DNA of 64,000 nucleotides from DATEDA01 sp963827595 (GTDB lineage Bacteria; Pseudomonadota; Gammaproteobacteria; Burkholderiales; SG8-39): assembly GCA_963827595.1 (NCBI GenBank), contig CAWHBT010000005.1:186001-250000 (forward strand), in the 5' to 3' direction. Under the pieces are notes generated by a model, which worked only from the letters and a program-made list of their open reading frames with translations, did no database searches and was not told the origin of the DNA. The position numbers were made by a program, and so were the translations under genes. Shown here piece by piece: positions 39,860-49,580 of the stretch (the first letter of the stretch is position 1; each line of letters starts with the position of its first letter).

Positions 39860-40810
39860 GCGCGGATCCCTGACGCGACCGGGATGTGGGTGTGGACTTC
39901 GACGCCGTGAGGCGCGCAATCGGCGACCTCGAAGCGTCCGCCCAGCGCGCTGACGCGCTCGCGCAGCCCCGCGAGTCCCAATCCTCTGCGCTTGCCTACC
40001 TCCGCCGGCATTCCTACGCCGTCATCTCGTATGCGGACTCGCACTTCGTCGTGCGTGGGGGCAACGCCTTCGACGTGAACCTCGACGGCTGAGGCGCGGG
40101 CGTGGCGGCTGACGTTCGTCAGACATTCCTGGACGACCCGGTACAACGAGATGTTGAGCTGCTCACCCAGCGCGTCGAGCCGGCCGCGCAGCTCGAGAGT
40201 GCAGCTGACGTCCGGATTCCGCCGCTGCCATTGGCTCACCAGGTGGCGCAGCGCGTCGGCGAGCCCGAGCTCGTCGAGCGCGACCGGCCGCAGCCGCTCC
40301 ATCAGGCCGCGCGTCACGTCGGACATCCGCGTCGAAACCTCGATGATCGCGAGCGCGCCCTCCACGACTTCCCGCGGCGCTCCGGCCGGGGTGGTCGCGG
40401 ATCGCAGTGGCGTCGAGCTTGATCGCATTGAGGCACTGGCCAAGCTCGTCGTGCAGCTCGCGGGCGACGCTGCGCCGCTCCTCTTCCTGGGCGAGCAGGT
40501 ACTTCTGCGACAACCGGCGGTTCTCGGCGAGCGCGTCGGCGAGCTCGCGTTCGGCGTGGGTGGCCTGGTACCAGCGCCTCCAGGCGAACCAGACAAGCGC
40601 GAGCGCGAGCGCGAGCAGCGTCGGCATGAGCTCGTCCGCCTGGAACCGTTCGAATGGCAGCGTGACGCGAGCGATCTGCTCCTGAAGGTCGAAATGCGAG
40701 GCGAGGAGGAAAGCGAGCAGCGTAACCACGCCAACCACCACCACGTCTCTGGCGGCGCGCGTGCGCGACACGGGAACCTCGGCGCGCGAGGATGCAAAGG
40801 GGGCGTTCAT
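39856..40810 (-). CDS. Sensor histidine kinase, HisKA_3 type (frameshifted)
   Basis: About 318 residues. Two N-terminal membrane segments (VVVVGVVTLLAFLLA and LMPTLLALALALVWFAW) and a short coiled coil precede the phosphorylation box EERRSVARELHDELGQCLNAIKLDA. The HATPase domain follows (YRVVQECLTNVSRHA, RDDGVGMPAEVG, GLGLAGLRERV). The two parts are in different frames. The break coincides with a run of four G (40388-40391), where three would restore DHPAGAPREVVEG. It forms an operon with the response regulator and is divergent from the TonB-dependent receptor gene. Confidence 0.88.
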
Positions 40811-40863
40811 GGCGCTCGCTGGACGCGCGGTGGATTCTAACGCGCCCGCCGGCTGCCCCCATT

Positions 40864-40926
40864 GCGCCGGTTCTTGAGCACTGTCACGCGGTGATGTTCG
40901 AGGAGCGTGACAGTCGGAACCTGCGC
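40864..40926 (+). promoter_or_regulatory. Long imperfect hairpin or operator upstream of TonB receptor
   Basis: A perfect 10-bp inverted repeat, ACTGTCACGC (40880-40889) and GCGTGACAGT (40905-40914), is separated by 15 bp. It is extended by a second pair, GCGCCGGTTC (40864-40873) and GAACCTGCGC (40917-40926), with nine of ten positions complementary. It lies in the 206-bp gap between the divergent kinase and receptor genes. It could be a binding site for a dimeric regulator or a structured leader RNA. The rest of the gap shows no gene. Confidence 0.6.
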
Positions 40927-41016
40927 CCGGAATACGTCCTGGACGGGACGGGAGTTTTTCCCGGTGGTTCGCGGGCGCCGGACGGTAGCGTTTCCCCAGG
41001 GATCATGGGAGAGAAA

Positions 41017-43294
41017 ATGAAACCGCGGAGAACGGCACCGGCTCGGCTCTTGGGGGGTAGCCTCACGCTCGTATGCGGCTGCGTGGCAGCACAGGTCACC
41101 GAGCCGGATCGCAAGCCGGTCGCCGCGCCGGCGGTCGAAGTCGTGGCGCCCACGCCCATCCCGGGCTTGGGCGTCCCACGGGACAGCGTGCCCGCGAACG
41201 TGCAGACCGGCGATGCCGAGGATCTGCGCAACCCCGCCACCTCGACGCTCCAGGAGCTCATGCAGCGGAGCTTCGACAGCGTGAACATCAATCAGTCGCA
41301 GGGGAATCCCTATCAGCCGGACATCATCTTCCGCGGCTTCACGGCTTCACCGCTGCTCGGCACGTCGCCCGGGCTCTCGGTCTTCCAGGACGGCGTGCGC
41401 ATCAACGAACCCTTCGGCGATGGCGTGAACTGGGACCTGATCCCCAACCCGGCGATCGCGAACATCACCCTGATTCCGGGCTCCAACCCGGTGTTCGGTC
41501 TCAACACCCTGGGCGGCGCGCTCTCGGTCACGACCAAGAACGGTTTCGACTATCCGGGACTCGTCGCTACAGGGCTCCGGCGGCTCTTTTCGGCGCGCGG
41601 CCGGGGCGATCGAGTACGGCGGTCACACCGACCGGATCGGCTACTACGCGGCCGGCAATGCGTTTTACGAGCGTGGCTGGCGCGACTACACGAGCACCCA
41701 CATCTGGCAGGGGTTCGGCAAACTCAGCTTTCGGGATCGCGACACCAGCGTGGACCTGAGCTTCACCGGCGCGGACAACACCCTGAACGGCGCGCAGGCG
41801 ATTCCGCTCTCCTTTCTCCAGCAGGAGCGCTCCCAGGCGTACACGTTCCCGGACACCTTCAAGAACCAGGTCGCCGCGCTTACGCTCGTCGGCAAGCACG
41901 TCCTCTCCGGGCAATCGGTCCTGCAGGGCACCCTGTACTCCCGCAACTTCCGCAGCAAGAACTTCAGCACCAACGTCAACGATGACTTCGATCCCGCGCA
42001 GCCGATTGCCCCCGGCAACACGCAGGGCGAGAACGTGGCCATCGACCTGGACACCCAGGGCTGGGGTTTCGGGCTGCAGTACAGCTATCTCGGCAACGTC
42101 GGTGCGATGCCGAACCAGGTCACGGTCGGCGCAAGCCTCGACGCGGGCCGGACCACCTTCAACCAGAACGACCAGGAGGCGAACTTCGCCGCGAATCGTG
42201 CCAACATCCCGGTCGGACCCTTCGTCCCCGAGATCCAGGCACGAACGACCAATCAGTACTGGGGCCTCTACGTCACCGACACGCTGTCGCCCAAACCGTG
42301 GCTCGACATCACGCTCGCCGGTCGCTACAACTGGGCCGAGGTCAAGATCCAGGACCAGTCGGGGACCAACCCGGACCTCGACGGCAAGCACAACTTCAAC
42401 CGCTTCAACCCCGCGGTCGGCGTGACCGTCAAGCCGACGCCGGCGTTTACCGCGTATGCGAGCTACAACGAGGGCATGCGGATTCCGACCCCGGTCGAGC
42501 TCACCTGCGCTGACCCCGCGGCGCCGTGCTCGCTCCCGAACGCGTTTCTCGCCGACCCACCGCTCGATCCGGTCATCGCAAAAACGCTGGAGGTGGGCGT
42601 CCGCGGACAGCTCGCGCCGGGTGTGCGGTGGCACGCCACCGCCTATCAGACCACGCTCGATAGCGACATCCTGTTCGTCAGCTCGTCCGCGAGCGCGCCC
42701 AACACCGGCTTCTTCCGCAACGTCGGTACGACGCGCCGCCAGGGGGTCGAGCTCGGCCTCGCCGGCACGGTGGGCCCGTGGAGCTTCGGCGCGAGCTACT
42801 CGTACATCAACGCCCAGTTCCGGACCCCGTTCACCGAGTTCAGCCCCAACAACAGCTCGGCCGACGCGATCGGCGACATCCAGGTACAGTCCGGTGACCG
42901 GATTCCCGGGATCCCGCGGAACATGCTCAAGCTGCGCGCCGCATACTTCTTCGGCGGCGGCCTTACCGTGGGCCTCGGGATGTTTGCGCAGGACAGCCTG
43001 TACGTGCGCGGCAACGAGAACAACCTCGACCTGAGCGGGAAGATCCCGGGCTACGCGGTGTTCAGCGCCGACGCCCGCTGGAACTTCGCCCGCGGCTGGG
43101 AGCTCTTCGGCACGATCGACAACCTCTTCAACCGGAAGTACGAGACGACCGGCGTGCTCGGGCTGAACTTTTTCAACGGGCCGGGCAACACGTTCGACGC
43201 CACCAACACCGTCAGCGAGGTTTTCCTGTCGCCGGCAGCACCCATCGGCGCCTGGATCGGGGTGCGGTATTCCTTTGGCACGCGGGGGTCGTGA
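41017..43294 (+). CDS. TonB-dependent outer-membrane receptor (frameshifted)
   Basis: About 759 residues when read across one frame change. The signal peptide (LLGGSLTLVCGCVAAQ) is followed by the plug domain: LQELMQRSFDSVNINQSQGN, PDIIFRGFTASPLLG, GLSVFQDGVRINEPFGD, and LNTLGGALSVTTKNG. The 22-strand barrel ends in the usual terminal strand (IGVRYSFGTRGS). The shift lies around 41555-41565, one extra base, after GFDYPG; the restored frame reads LQGSGGSF. The transported ligand is unknown; proximity to a lanthanide-type PQQ enzyme makes a metal-chelate plausible. GGGAGAG precedes the ATG. Confidence 0.88.
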
Positions 43295-43298
43295 GCCG

Positions 43299-44024
43299 GT
43301 GGATGCGCTCCACGTTCCCGGCCCGCTCGAGCGCCGATTCGGCGCAGCCCTGATCGTGTCGCTTGCCGCGCACGCGGCCGCGCTCGTGGTTTCAGTGCCC
43401 GCCCCGCGCGTGGCACTGTTCGAGCCGCCGGCGGTCCTGCAGGTCGCGCTGCCCCAGCTCCCCGTACCGACCGCAGCCTCGCCCGAACCCGACAGTCTTG
43501 CGGCGCCGGCGCCATTGCGGGACAGGCGCAGCCAGCCCGCGCTGCGGAAACACGAGCCCCGGCCGCTCGCCCGGGAAGTCGAGCCGCCCGCGCCGGCACC
43601 AGCGAGGGACGTCTATGACGAACCGAGTCGAGCGGCGCCGGCCGCACCGGAGCCGTCACTCGCCGCGCCAGCTGCGCCGCCGCAGCCAGCGGTGGCGCTT
43701 CAAGCCCCGTTGCCGCACGTGCCCTCGTCGAACCTGCTGTCCGACTATGGGCAGGCGATCTCCCAGGCCCTGGCACGCCACAAGGAGTACCCGCGGATCG
43801 CGCAGATGCAGGGCTGGCAGGGGGCCGTGACGATGCGGTTGCGCGTCGCGCCCTCCGGCCGCCTGCTCGACGCCGAGGTGCATACGTCGAGCGGCTACGA
43901 GGTGCTCGATCGGCAGGCGCTCGCCATGGCGTCGAAGGCCGGGCTTTTGCCGGCGCCGCCCGAGGGGCTGCGCGACCGCGAGATCGCAGTGCTGGTGCCG
44001 GTCGTCTTCCGGCTCGGGCGGTAG
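43299..44024 (+). CDS. TonB-family energy transducer
   Basis: About 241 residues. One N-terminal membrane helix (GAALIVSLAAHAAALVVSV) is followed by a long Pro/Ala-rich periplasmic spacer. The TonB C-terminal domain comes last (EYPRIAQMQGWQGAVTMRLRV, GRLLDAEVHTSSGYEVLDRQAL). It would energise the receptor encoded immediately upstream; no exbB or exbD lies here. GTG 43299 is chosen; TTG 43275 upstream is also in frame. Confidence 0.9.
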   Translation: MDALHVPGPLERRFGAALIVSLAAHAAALVVSVPAPRVALFEPPAVLQVALPQLPVPTAASPEPDSLAAPAPLRDRRSQPALRKHEPRPLAREVEPPAPAPARDVYDEPSRAAPAAPEPSLAAPAAPPQPAVALQAPLPHVPSSNLLSDYGQAISQALARHKEYPRIAQMQGWQGAVTMRLRVAPSGRLLDAEVHTSSGYEVLDRQALAMASKAGLLPAPPEGLRDREIAVLVPVVFRLGR

Positions 44025-44036
44025 CGGGCTGCCGCG

Positions 44037-44826
44037 ATGAAGCGGCTGGCAACGGGCGCGCTGCTGGGGGCGCTCGTTGCGGCCGGTACCGTCGCGGCGC
44101 AGCCCGCGAAGATGACGGCGGCGGACGTGCGGGCTGCGATCGAGCGCGCGGCGCCGAAGCCTGCCGATCTCGCGGGCAAGGACCTCTCCGATCTCGACCT
44201 GAGCGGCGTGGACTTCAAGCGCGCGAAGCTCGCCGGCGCCAACCTGTTCGGCACGAAGCTCGTGGGAGCGAACCTCGCCGACGCGAATCTTGCAGGAGCG
44301 AACCTCGACGCGGCCTGGCTGATGCGCGCGAACTTCGCTCGCGCCGACCTCTCGAAGGCGAGCCTGTTCGCTCCGGTCGTCTACCCGGCGATGGAGCTGA
44401 ATCCGGCCGAGCGCCCGACGTTCGAGGGGGCGAACCTCTCGCGGGCGCGGGTGATCGCGCGGCTCTCGCGCATCAACCTGAGAGGGGCGAACTTCAGCGA
44501 TGCGCGCCTGGGCGTGGACATGCGCAACCAGCCGATGGGCCAGATGCGGACGGACTTCTCCTCCGCCGACCTCGCCGGCGCGAACTTCGAGCGCGCCGAT
44601 CTGAACCGCTCGCTGCTGGCCTTCGCCGAATCTCGCGGGCGCGAATCTCCGCGACGCCAATCTGTTCCGGGTCGACCTGTCCCAGGCCGACCTCACCGGC
44701 GCCGACCTGACCGGGGCGGATCTCACCGAGGCCGATCTGGACGGGACGGTGTTGCGCAACGCGATCGGGCTCCGCGCGGCGAAGGGGCTCGATCGGGCGC
44801 GCAACCTCGACCGGGCCGTGCGCTGA
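44037..44826 (+). CDS. Exported pentapeptide-repeat protein (frameshifted)
   Basis: About 262 residues with a signal peptide (MKRLATGALLGALVAAGTVAAQ) and a right-handed beta-helix built of A(D/N)LxX repeats, for example LAGANLFGTKLVGANLADANL and, after the break, LSQADLTGADLTGADL. The frame changes near 44626-44629, where one extra base is present. The repeat pattern and the final segment (LRNAIGLRAAKGLDRARNLDRAVR) then continue in the next frame to 44826. The function is unknown. Placed after the receptor and TonB genes and convergent with the beta-propeller gene. Confidence 0.82.
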
Positions 44827-44856
44827 GCGGCGGCAACGCGCCGCTCTCATCGCCGA

Positions 44857-45816
44857 TCACTCGAAGATGGTGACGCCCCAAGGCGTGTCACCGACCGGGA
44901 TGTCCTTGATGCGGACATTCTTCGCCGTGTCGATGACCGACACGCTGTTCGATCGGCCGTTCGCGACGTACAGCTTCGCGCCGTCGCGGGTCAGGGCCAT
45001 GTTCCAGGGCCGCTTGCCGACCTGGATCGTCGCGGTGACCTTGTCGGTCGCCGTGTCGATCACCATCACGTTGCCGTCGCCGCCGTTCGTGAGATAGACG
45101 CGCTTGCCGTCCGGATGCATCGTGAGGCCGTTGGAGCGCGACCCGGCCTTGATCGTGCCGATGATCTTGTGCTGGCGCGCGTCGAGCACGTAGACGGTGT
45201 CGGCCCGCTCGCAGGCGACGTACGCCTTGGCCCCGTCCGGCGTGAACGCGATGCCGCGTGGCCGGGTCCCGACCTTGAGCTGCGCGACGAGCTTGCGCGC
45301 CGCCACGTCGATCACCTCGAGCTTGTCGTCCTCCTCCGCGCTCACGTAGACGAACCGCCCGTCGGGCGAGAACACCGCGTGCTCGGGGTTTTCGCCCTTG
45401 ATCTTGACCCTGAACGCCACCGCGTCGGTCGCGGTGTCGATGAACGCGACGCTGTTCGTCAGCTCGACCGCCGCGGTGACGAGCTTGCCGTCGGGCGAGA
45501 TGTAGACGCCTTCGGGCGACTCGCCCAGGTCGATCTTCTTCACCAGGGCGCGCTTGTCGAGATCGATGACCAGCAGGGCATTGTTCGGCTGATCCGAGAC
45601 ATAGGCGAGCTTGCGCGCCACGTGGATCGCCGTGCCGCGCGGTTTGCCCCCGGTCTTGATCTCGCCGACGACTTCGTCCTTCGCCGTGTCGATCAGCGAG
45701 ATCGTGCCGCCATTCTCGTTGCCGACCAGCGCCAGCCCGGCCCAGGCCGGAGCTGCTGCGATGCACGCCAAGAGGGCCGCGAGGGCGAGCGCCCCTGCCG
45801 GTGTACGGTTCGTCAT
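44857..45816 (-). CDS. YncE-like periplasmic beta-propeller protein (PQQ-associated)
   Basis: A 319-residue exported seven-bladed propeller of YVTN/NHL-like repeats. Each blade shows the pattern V(I)DTATDxV, PRGIAFTPDGAKAYV and ANGRSNSVSVIDTAKN. The signal peptide is MTNRTPAGALALAALLACIAAAPAWA. The start at ATG 45816 has GGAGG upstream; ATG 45831 overlaps the multicopper-oxidase stop (TGATG). Proteins of this type are known beside PQQ-dependent alcohol oxidation genes, and this one ends the pqq operon. The role is unknown; possibly a chaperone or sensor. Confidence 0.88.
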   Translation of the reverse strand: MTNRTPAGALALAALLACIAAAPAWAGLALVGNENGGTISLIDTAKDEVVGEIKTGGKPRGTAIHVARKLAYVSDQPNNALLVIDLDKRALVKKIDLGESPEGVYISPDGKLVTAAVELTNSVAFIDTATDAVAFRVKIKGENPEHAVFSPDGRFVYVSAEEDDKLEVIDVAARKLVAQLKVGTRPRGIAFTPDGAKAYVACERADTVYVLDARQHKIIGTIKAGSRSNGLTMHPDGKRVYLTNGGDGNVMVIDTATDKVTATIQVGKRPWNMALTRDGAKLYVANGRSNSVSVIDTAKNVRIKDIPVGDTPWGVTIFE

Positions 45817-45830
45817 TCGAATGTCCTCCA

Positions 45831-47406
45831 TCAGGTCACCGCGAAGTTGCGCATCATCATGCCATCCTCGTGCTCGAGGTTGTGGCAGTGGAACATGTAG
45901 CGCTGAGCGCCGCCGAACGCCGCTTCCTTCGGCAGCGCGAAGTCCACTTCGAGCCAGATCGTCTCGTTCGGCCACAGGACGACGGTGTCTTTCACGCCGA
46001 GGTCGGTCGGGAAGCGCGCGCCGCTCTCGGTCGCGAGCCGGCGCGCCCCGCCGTAGGTGCCTTGCCTGCGCAGCACCCGGAAGCCGAACCCGTGGAGGTG
46101 CATCGGATGCGGCATGGAGATCGGGCTGTTCCGGATCTCCCATACCTCGCGCGTGCCGCGCCGCACATTGAAGGCGATCTCGTCGGGGCGGTAGGGCGTC
46201 TGGTCGATCACGAAGCCGACGCGCTCGTCGAAGTCGAGGCGCATTCGCCGCGTGGCGTCCCGCGGGTCGGCCGTCGCGTCGGCGAGCGCCGAAAGCCGCG
46301 ACGGGAGGCGGTGCGGGCCGCCCAGCCGCGCCCTCGACGCGCACCGCAAAAAGGGTCAGCTCGGCACCATCGGGCAATCGGTCTGCCGAGTCCGCACGGG
46401 GCGCGGCTTCGCAAACGGTCGAGGCCGCGAGCGGTGCGTAGCGCTCGCGCGCCGGGTGGTGGTGGCGCGGGGCCGTCCCATGCGCGTGGTGACGCGGGTC
46501 GAACTCGAGGCTCACCGCCGCGACCGCGCGCCGGCCGGCGAGATTGATGGCGACGTCCACCCGCTCCCCGGTGTAGAGGAACGCCCGCTCGATCTCCCTG
46601 GGCGCATCCAGCAGGCCGCCGTCGGTGCCGAGCAGACTGAACGGAACCAGACTGTCGCCATCGCGAAACGCGAGCAGCAGCCCGCGCGCGTTGCAGGCGT
46701 TCAGGATCTGGAGCCGCACCCAGCCCGGCGCCACGACCCGCTGCGCGTCGAGCTCGCCGTTGACGAGCGCACGGTTGCCGAACCAGCCGTTCAGGCAGTC
46801 CTCGGCGGTCGGCGCATAGGGTCGCACGCCGCCGCCGCCGACGCGGACGTCCGCGACGGCGAGCGCGAGCCGGTTGCCGGGCGCGAGGCCGAGCGCCGCA
46901 TCGATCGCGTCGTCGTCCTCGTCCGTCACGACCAGCAATCCGGTGAGACCACCGTAGACCTGCTCGGCGGTGAAGCCGTGCGGATGGGGATGAAACCAGT
47001 ACAGGCCGGACCGGTTCTTCACCTCGAAGCGCACGCGCTTGCGCGCGCCCGGCGCGATCGGATCGAAGCCCGCCCCGTCCTGCGCTTCCGGGAGCGTCAG
47101 TCCGTGGAAATGGACGGTAGTGGGCTGCGGGAGCGCGTTCTCGATCGCGGCGTCGAAGATCTCGCCGCGGCGCGCGACGAGGATCGGCTGCGCGACCTCG
47201 CGTGAGCCGAGGTCCGCCACGTAGCGGCATCGGCCGGCGAGCGGATCCTGACGCTCGACGACGAGGCGCGACACGGCGGCGAGCGCCACGACGCCGTCAC
47301 CGGCGAGCGCGGTCGGCGGCGGCGCGATCGCGCTTCGCGTCGGCCGGACGCCGCACGCTGCCGCAGCCGACGCGAGGCCTGCACCGAGAAACCGACGGCG
47401 ATTCAT
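45831..47406 (-). CDS. Multicopper oxidase, Tat-exported (frameshifted)
   Basis: About 524 residues. It begins MNRRRFLGAGLASAAAACG, a twin-arginine signal. Copper ligands of all four motifs are present: VHFHGLTLPE, YWFHPHPHGF, HPMHLHGFGF and the type 1/3 motif HCHNLEHEDGMM. The first three sites and the last lie in two frames; the break is near 46326-46334 (one extra base), after LFAVRVEG. It lies in the pqq operon downstream of pqqE. The substrate is unknown; metal oxidation or electron-acceptor roles are possible. Confidence 0.86.
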
Positions 47407-47440
47407 CCACAACGCCCCTGCGCCTAGCCCGGGAGAACGT

Positions 47441-48586
47441 TCATCCGACCGGCTCTCGCCGGCGTTCGCGCGACAGCGCTCGCGAGTTCCGGTCGTCGCG
47501 GAAGAAGAGCACCGGCTTCGTCTCGACCGGGGCGCGCGCCTGCTGCGCACGTTCGACCGCTTGTGTGACGAGCGCGTGATGCGGCGACTTGTCGCATACC
47601 GGATCGGCGTTGGTCGGATCCCCTGTGAGCATATAGGCCTGGCAGCGGCAGCCGCCGTAGTCCTTCACCTTCTCGGGGCAGCTGCGGCAGGGCTCCTTCA
47701 TCCACTCGTCGCCGCGGTAGCTGTTGAAGGCGGGCGAGTCGTACCAGATCCAGCGGAGACTCCGGTCGCGGACGCTCGGGAACTCGAGTCCGGGCAGCAT
47801 GCGCGCCTCGTGGCAGGGCAGCGCGAGGCCGTCGGCCGTCAGGCAGAGAAACACCGCACCCCAGCCGTTCATGCAGGCCTTCGGCCGGATCTCGTGGTAA
47901 TCGGGAACGACGAAGTAGATCTTCATCCGGTTGCCGACGCGCTCGCGGAACCGGTTGACGACCTCCTCCGCGCGCTGCAGCTGATCGCGGCTCGGCAGGA
48001 GCTGGTCGCGGTTGACGTAGGCCCAGCCGTAGTACTGGGTGTTCGCGAGCTCGACGTACTCGGCTTCGAGCTCGACCGCCAGGTCGAGGAGCTCGCCGAC
48101 ATGGTCGATGTTGAGCCGGTGCAGCACGACGTTGAACACCATCGGAAAGTCGTACTGCTTGATGAGCTTCGCGACCCGCCGCTTGAGCTCGAAGGTGCGG
48201 GTGCTGGACAGGAAATCGTTGATCTCTCGCGTCGAATCCTGGAACGACAGCTGGATGTGGTCGAGTCCGCCTTCCTTGAACGCCGCGATCCGCCGCTCGT
48301 TCAACCCGACGCCCGAGGTGATGAGGTTCGAGTAGTACCCCAACCGTCGCGCCTCGGCGACGAGCACCTCCAGGTCGTCGCGCACCAGCGGCTCGCCACC
48401 AGAGAAACCCAGCTGGGTTGCGCCGAGCTCGCGGCCCTCGCGCAGCACGCGCAGCCAGTCGTCGGTGGAAAGCTCCGTCCCGTAGCTCGCGTAGTCCACC
48501 GGGTTGGAGCAGTAAACGCAGTGGAGCGGACAGCGGTAGGTCACCTCCGCAAGCAGCCAGAGCGGCGGGTTAGGGGTGCCTGGCAT
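47441..48586 (-). CDS. pqqE: PQQ synthase radical SAM protein PqqE
   Basis: A 381-residue radical SAM enzyme that cross-links the Glu and Tyr side chains of PqqA held by PqqD. The SAM cluster motif is CPLHCVYC near residues 20-27. SPASM-domain cysteines occur in CMNGWGAVFLC, CHEARMLPG, CRSCPEKVKDYGGCRCQAY and CDKSPHH. ATG 48586 (MPGTPNPPLWLLAEVTYRC) is the family start and overlaps the end of pqqD by 17 bp, implying coupling. Confidence 0.97.
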   Translation of the reverse strand: MPGTPNPPLWLLAEVTYRCPLHCVYCSNPVDYASYGTELSTDDWLRVLREGRELGATQLGFSGGEPLVRDDLEVLVAEARRLGYYSNLITSGVGLNERRIAAFKEGGLDHIQLSFQDSTREINDFLSSTRTFELKRRVAKLIKQYDFPMVFNVVLHRLNIDHVGELLDLAVELEAEYVELANTQYYGWAYVNRDQLLPSRDQLQRAEEVVNRFRERVGNRMKIYFVVPDYHEIRPKACMNGWGAVFLCLTADGLALPCHEARMLPGLEFPSVRDRSLRWIWYDSPAFNSYRGDEWMKEPCRSCPEKVKDYGGCRCQAYMLTGDPTNADPVCDKSPHHALVTQAVERAQQARAPVETKPVLFFRDDRNSRALSRERRREPVG

Positions 48587-48848
48587 TGATCCAGCCTTTC
48601 TCACGGGCATGTTCCAGAAAATCCGTCACGTCCTGCCGCAAGTCCACACCGGGGAACGTCCGCTGGAGGTCGGCGACGATCTCGGACACGGCCAACGCGC
48701 CGTCGACGCGCTTCAGGATTTCGCCCGCGCTCTGTCCCAGCTTCACCATGCCCTCCGGGTAGAGCAGCACGAAGGCAGCCTGCGCGGGCTCCCACTGGAA
48801 ACGGAAGCGCCGTGCGAGCTCGAAAACCGTAGCGTCATCGAGCGCCAT
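48570..48848 (-). CDS. pqqD: PqqA-binding chaperone PqqD
   Basis: A 92-residue RiPP recognition element protein that presents PqqA to PqqE. Hallmarks are the N-terminal beta strands (FRFQWEPAQAAFVLLYPEGMVKL), LGQSAGEILKRVDG and the C-terminal helix FLEHAREKGW. The start MALDDATVFELARRF at 48848 is preferred to an in-frame upstream ATG (48896), which would run into pqqC. Confidence 0.95.
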   Translation of the reverse strand: MALDDATVFELARRFRFQWEPAQAAFVLLYPEGMVKLGQSAGEILKRVDGALAVSEIVADLQRTFPGVDLRQDVTDFLEHAREKGWINARHP

Positions 48849-48852
48849 CGGG

Positions 48853-49569
48853 TCAGACCTTGCGGCTGCCGGTGCCGTAGGCGAGCTGCATCGCATCCAG
48901 CATCGTCCACAGCACGTCGAGCTTGAACTGCAGGATGTCGAGCGCGCGCTCCTGCTCGCCCCGCGTGCGAAAATGATCCAGCGTCACCTGCAGGCCGTGC
49001 TCGACGTCGCGTCGCGCTTCGGACAGACGCTTGCGGAAGTACGCGTACCCGGCGGCGTCGATCCACGGGTAGTGCTCCGGCCAGCTCGCCAGCCGCGCTT
49101 TGTGGATCTGCGGCGCGAAGAGCTCGGTGAGCGACGCACAGACCGCTTCCTGCCAGGGCGCACGGCGCGCGAAGTTGACGTACGCGTCGACGGCGAAGCG
49201 CACGCCCGGGAGGACGTGCCGGAGCGACGCGACCTCCTCGCGTTTCAGACCCACCGCCTCGCCGAGGCGCAGCCACGCCTCGATTCCGCCCTCGTCGCCC
49301 GCCACGCCGTCGTGATCGAGAATGCGCTTGATCCATTGCCGGCGGTGCTCGCGGTCCGGCATGTTGGCGAGGACGGCCGCGTCCTTGATCGGGATGCTGA
49401 CCTGATAGTAGAAACGATTGAGGACCCAGCCCTGCACCTGTTCCCTGGTGCACCCGCCGCTGTTCATCGCCACGTGGAACGGATGGTGAATGTGGTAGCG
49501 GACGCCCTTGGCCCGCAGTGCGGCCTCGAACTCGTCCCTGCTCCACGGCAGCTTCTCGGCAGCACCCAT
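48853..49569 (-). CDS. pqqC: Pyrroloquinoline-quinone synthase PqqC
   Basis: A 238-residue cofactor-free oxidase that performs the final ring closure and oxidation to PQQ. Conserved regions are YHIHHPFHVAMNSGG, QGWVLNRFYYQVSIPIKDAAVLANMPD and LPGVRFAVDAYVNF. The C-terminus is LDVLWTMLDAMQLAYG. It is 11 nt downstream of pqqB and 4 nt upstream of pqqD. Confidence 0.97.
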   Translation of the reverse strand: MGAAEKLPWSRDEFEAALRAKGVRYHIHHPFHVAMNSGGCTREQVQGWVLNRFYYQVSIPIKDAAVLANMPDREHRRQWIKRILDHDGVAGDEGGIEAWLRLGEAVGLKREEVASLRHVLPGVRFAVDAYVNFARRAPWQEAVCASLTELFAPQIHKARLASWPEHYPWIDAAGYAYFRKRLSEARRDVEHGLQVTLDHFRTRGEQERALDILQFKLDVLWTMLDAMQLAYGTGSRKV

Positions 49570-49580
49570 CGCGTCGCCCG

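Noticed and set aside
40864..41016. Cobalamin riboswitch upstream of the TonB-dependent receptor
   Set aside because: The long hairpin is present, but I could not find the B12-box or the conserved core order, so the claim is not supported.
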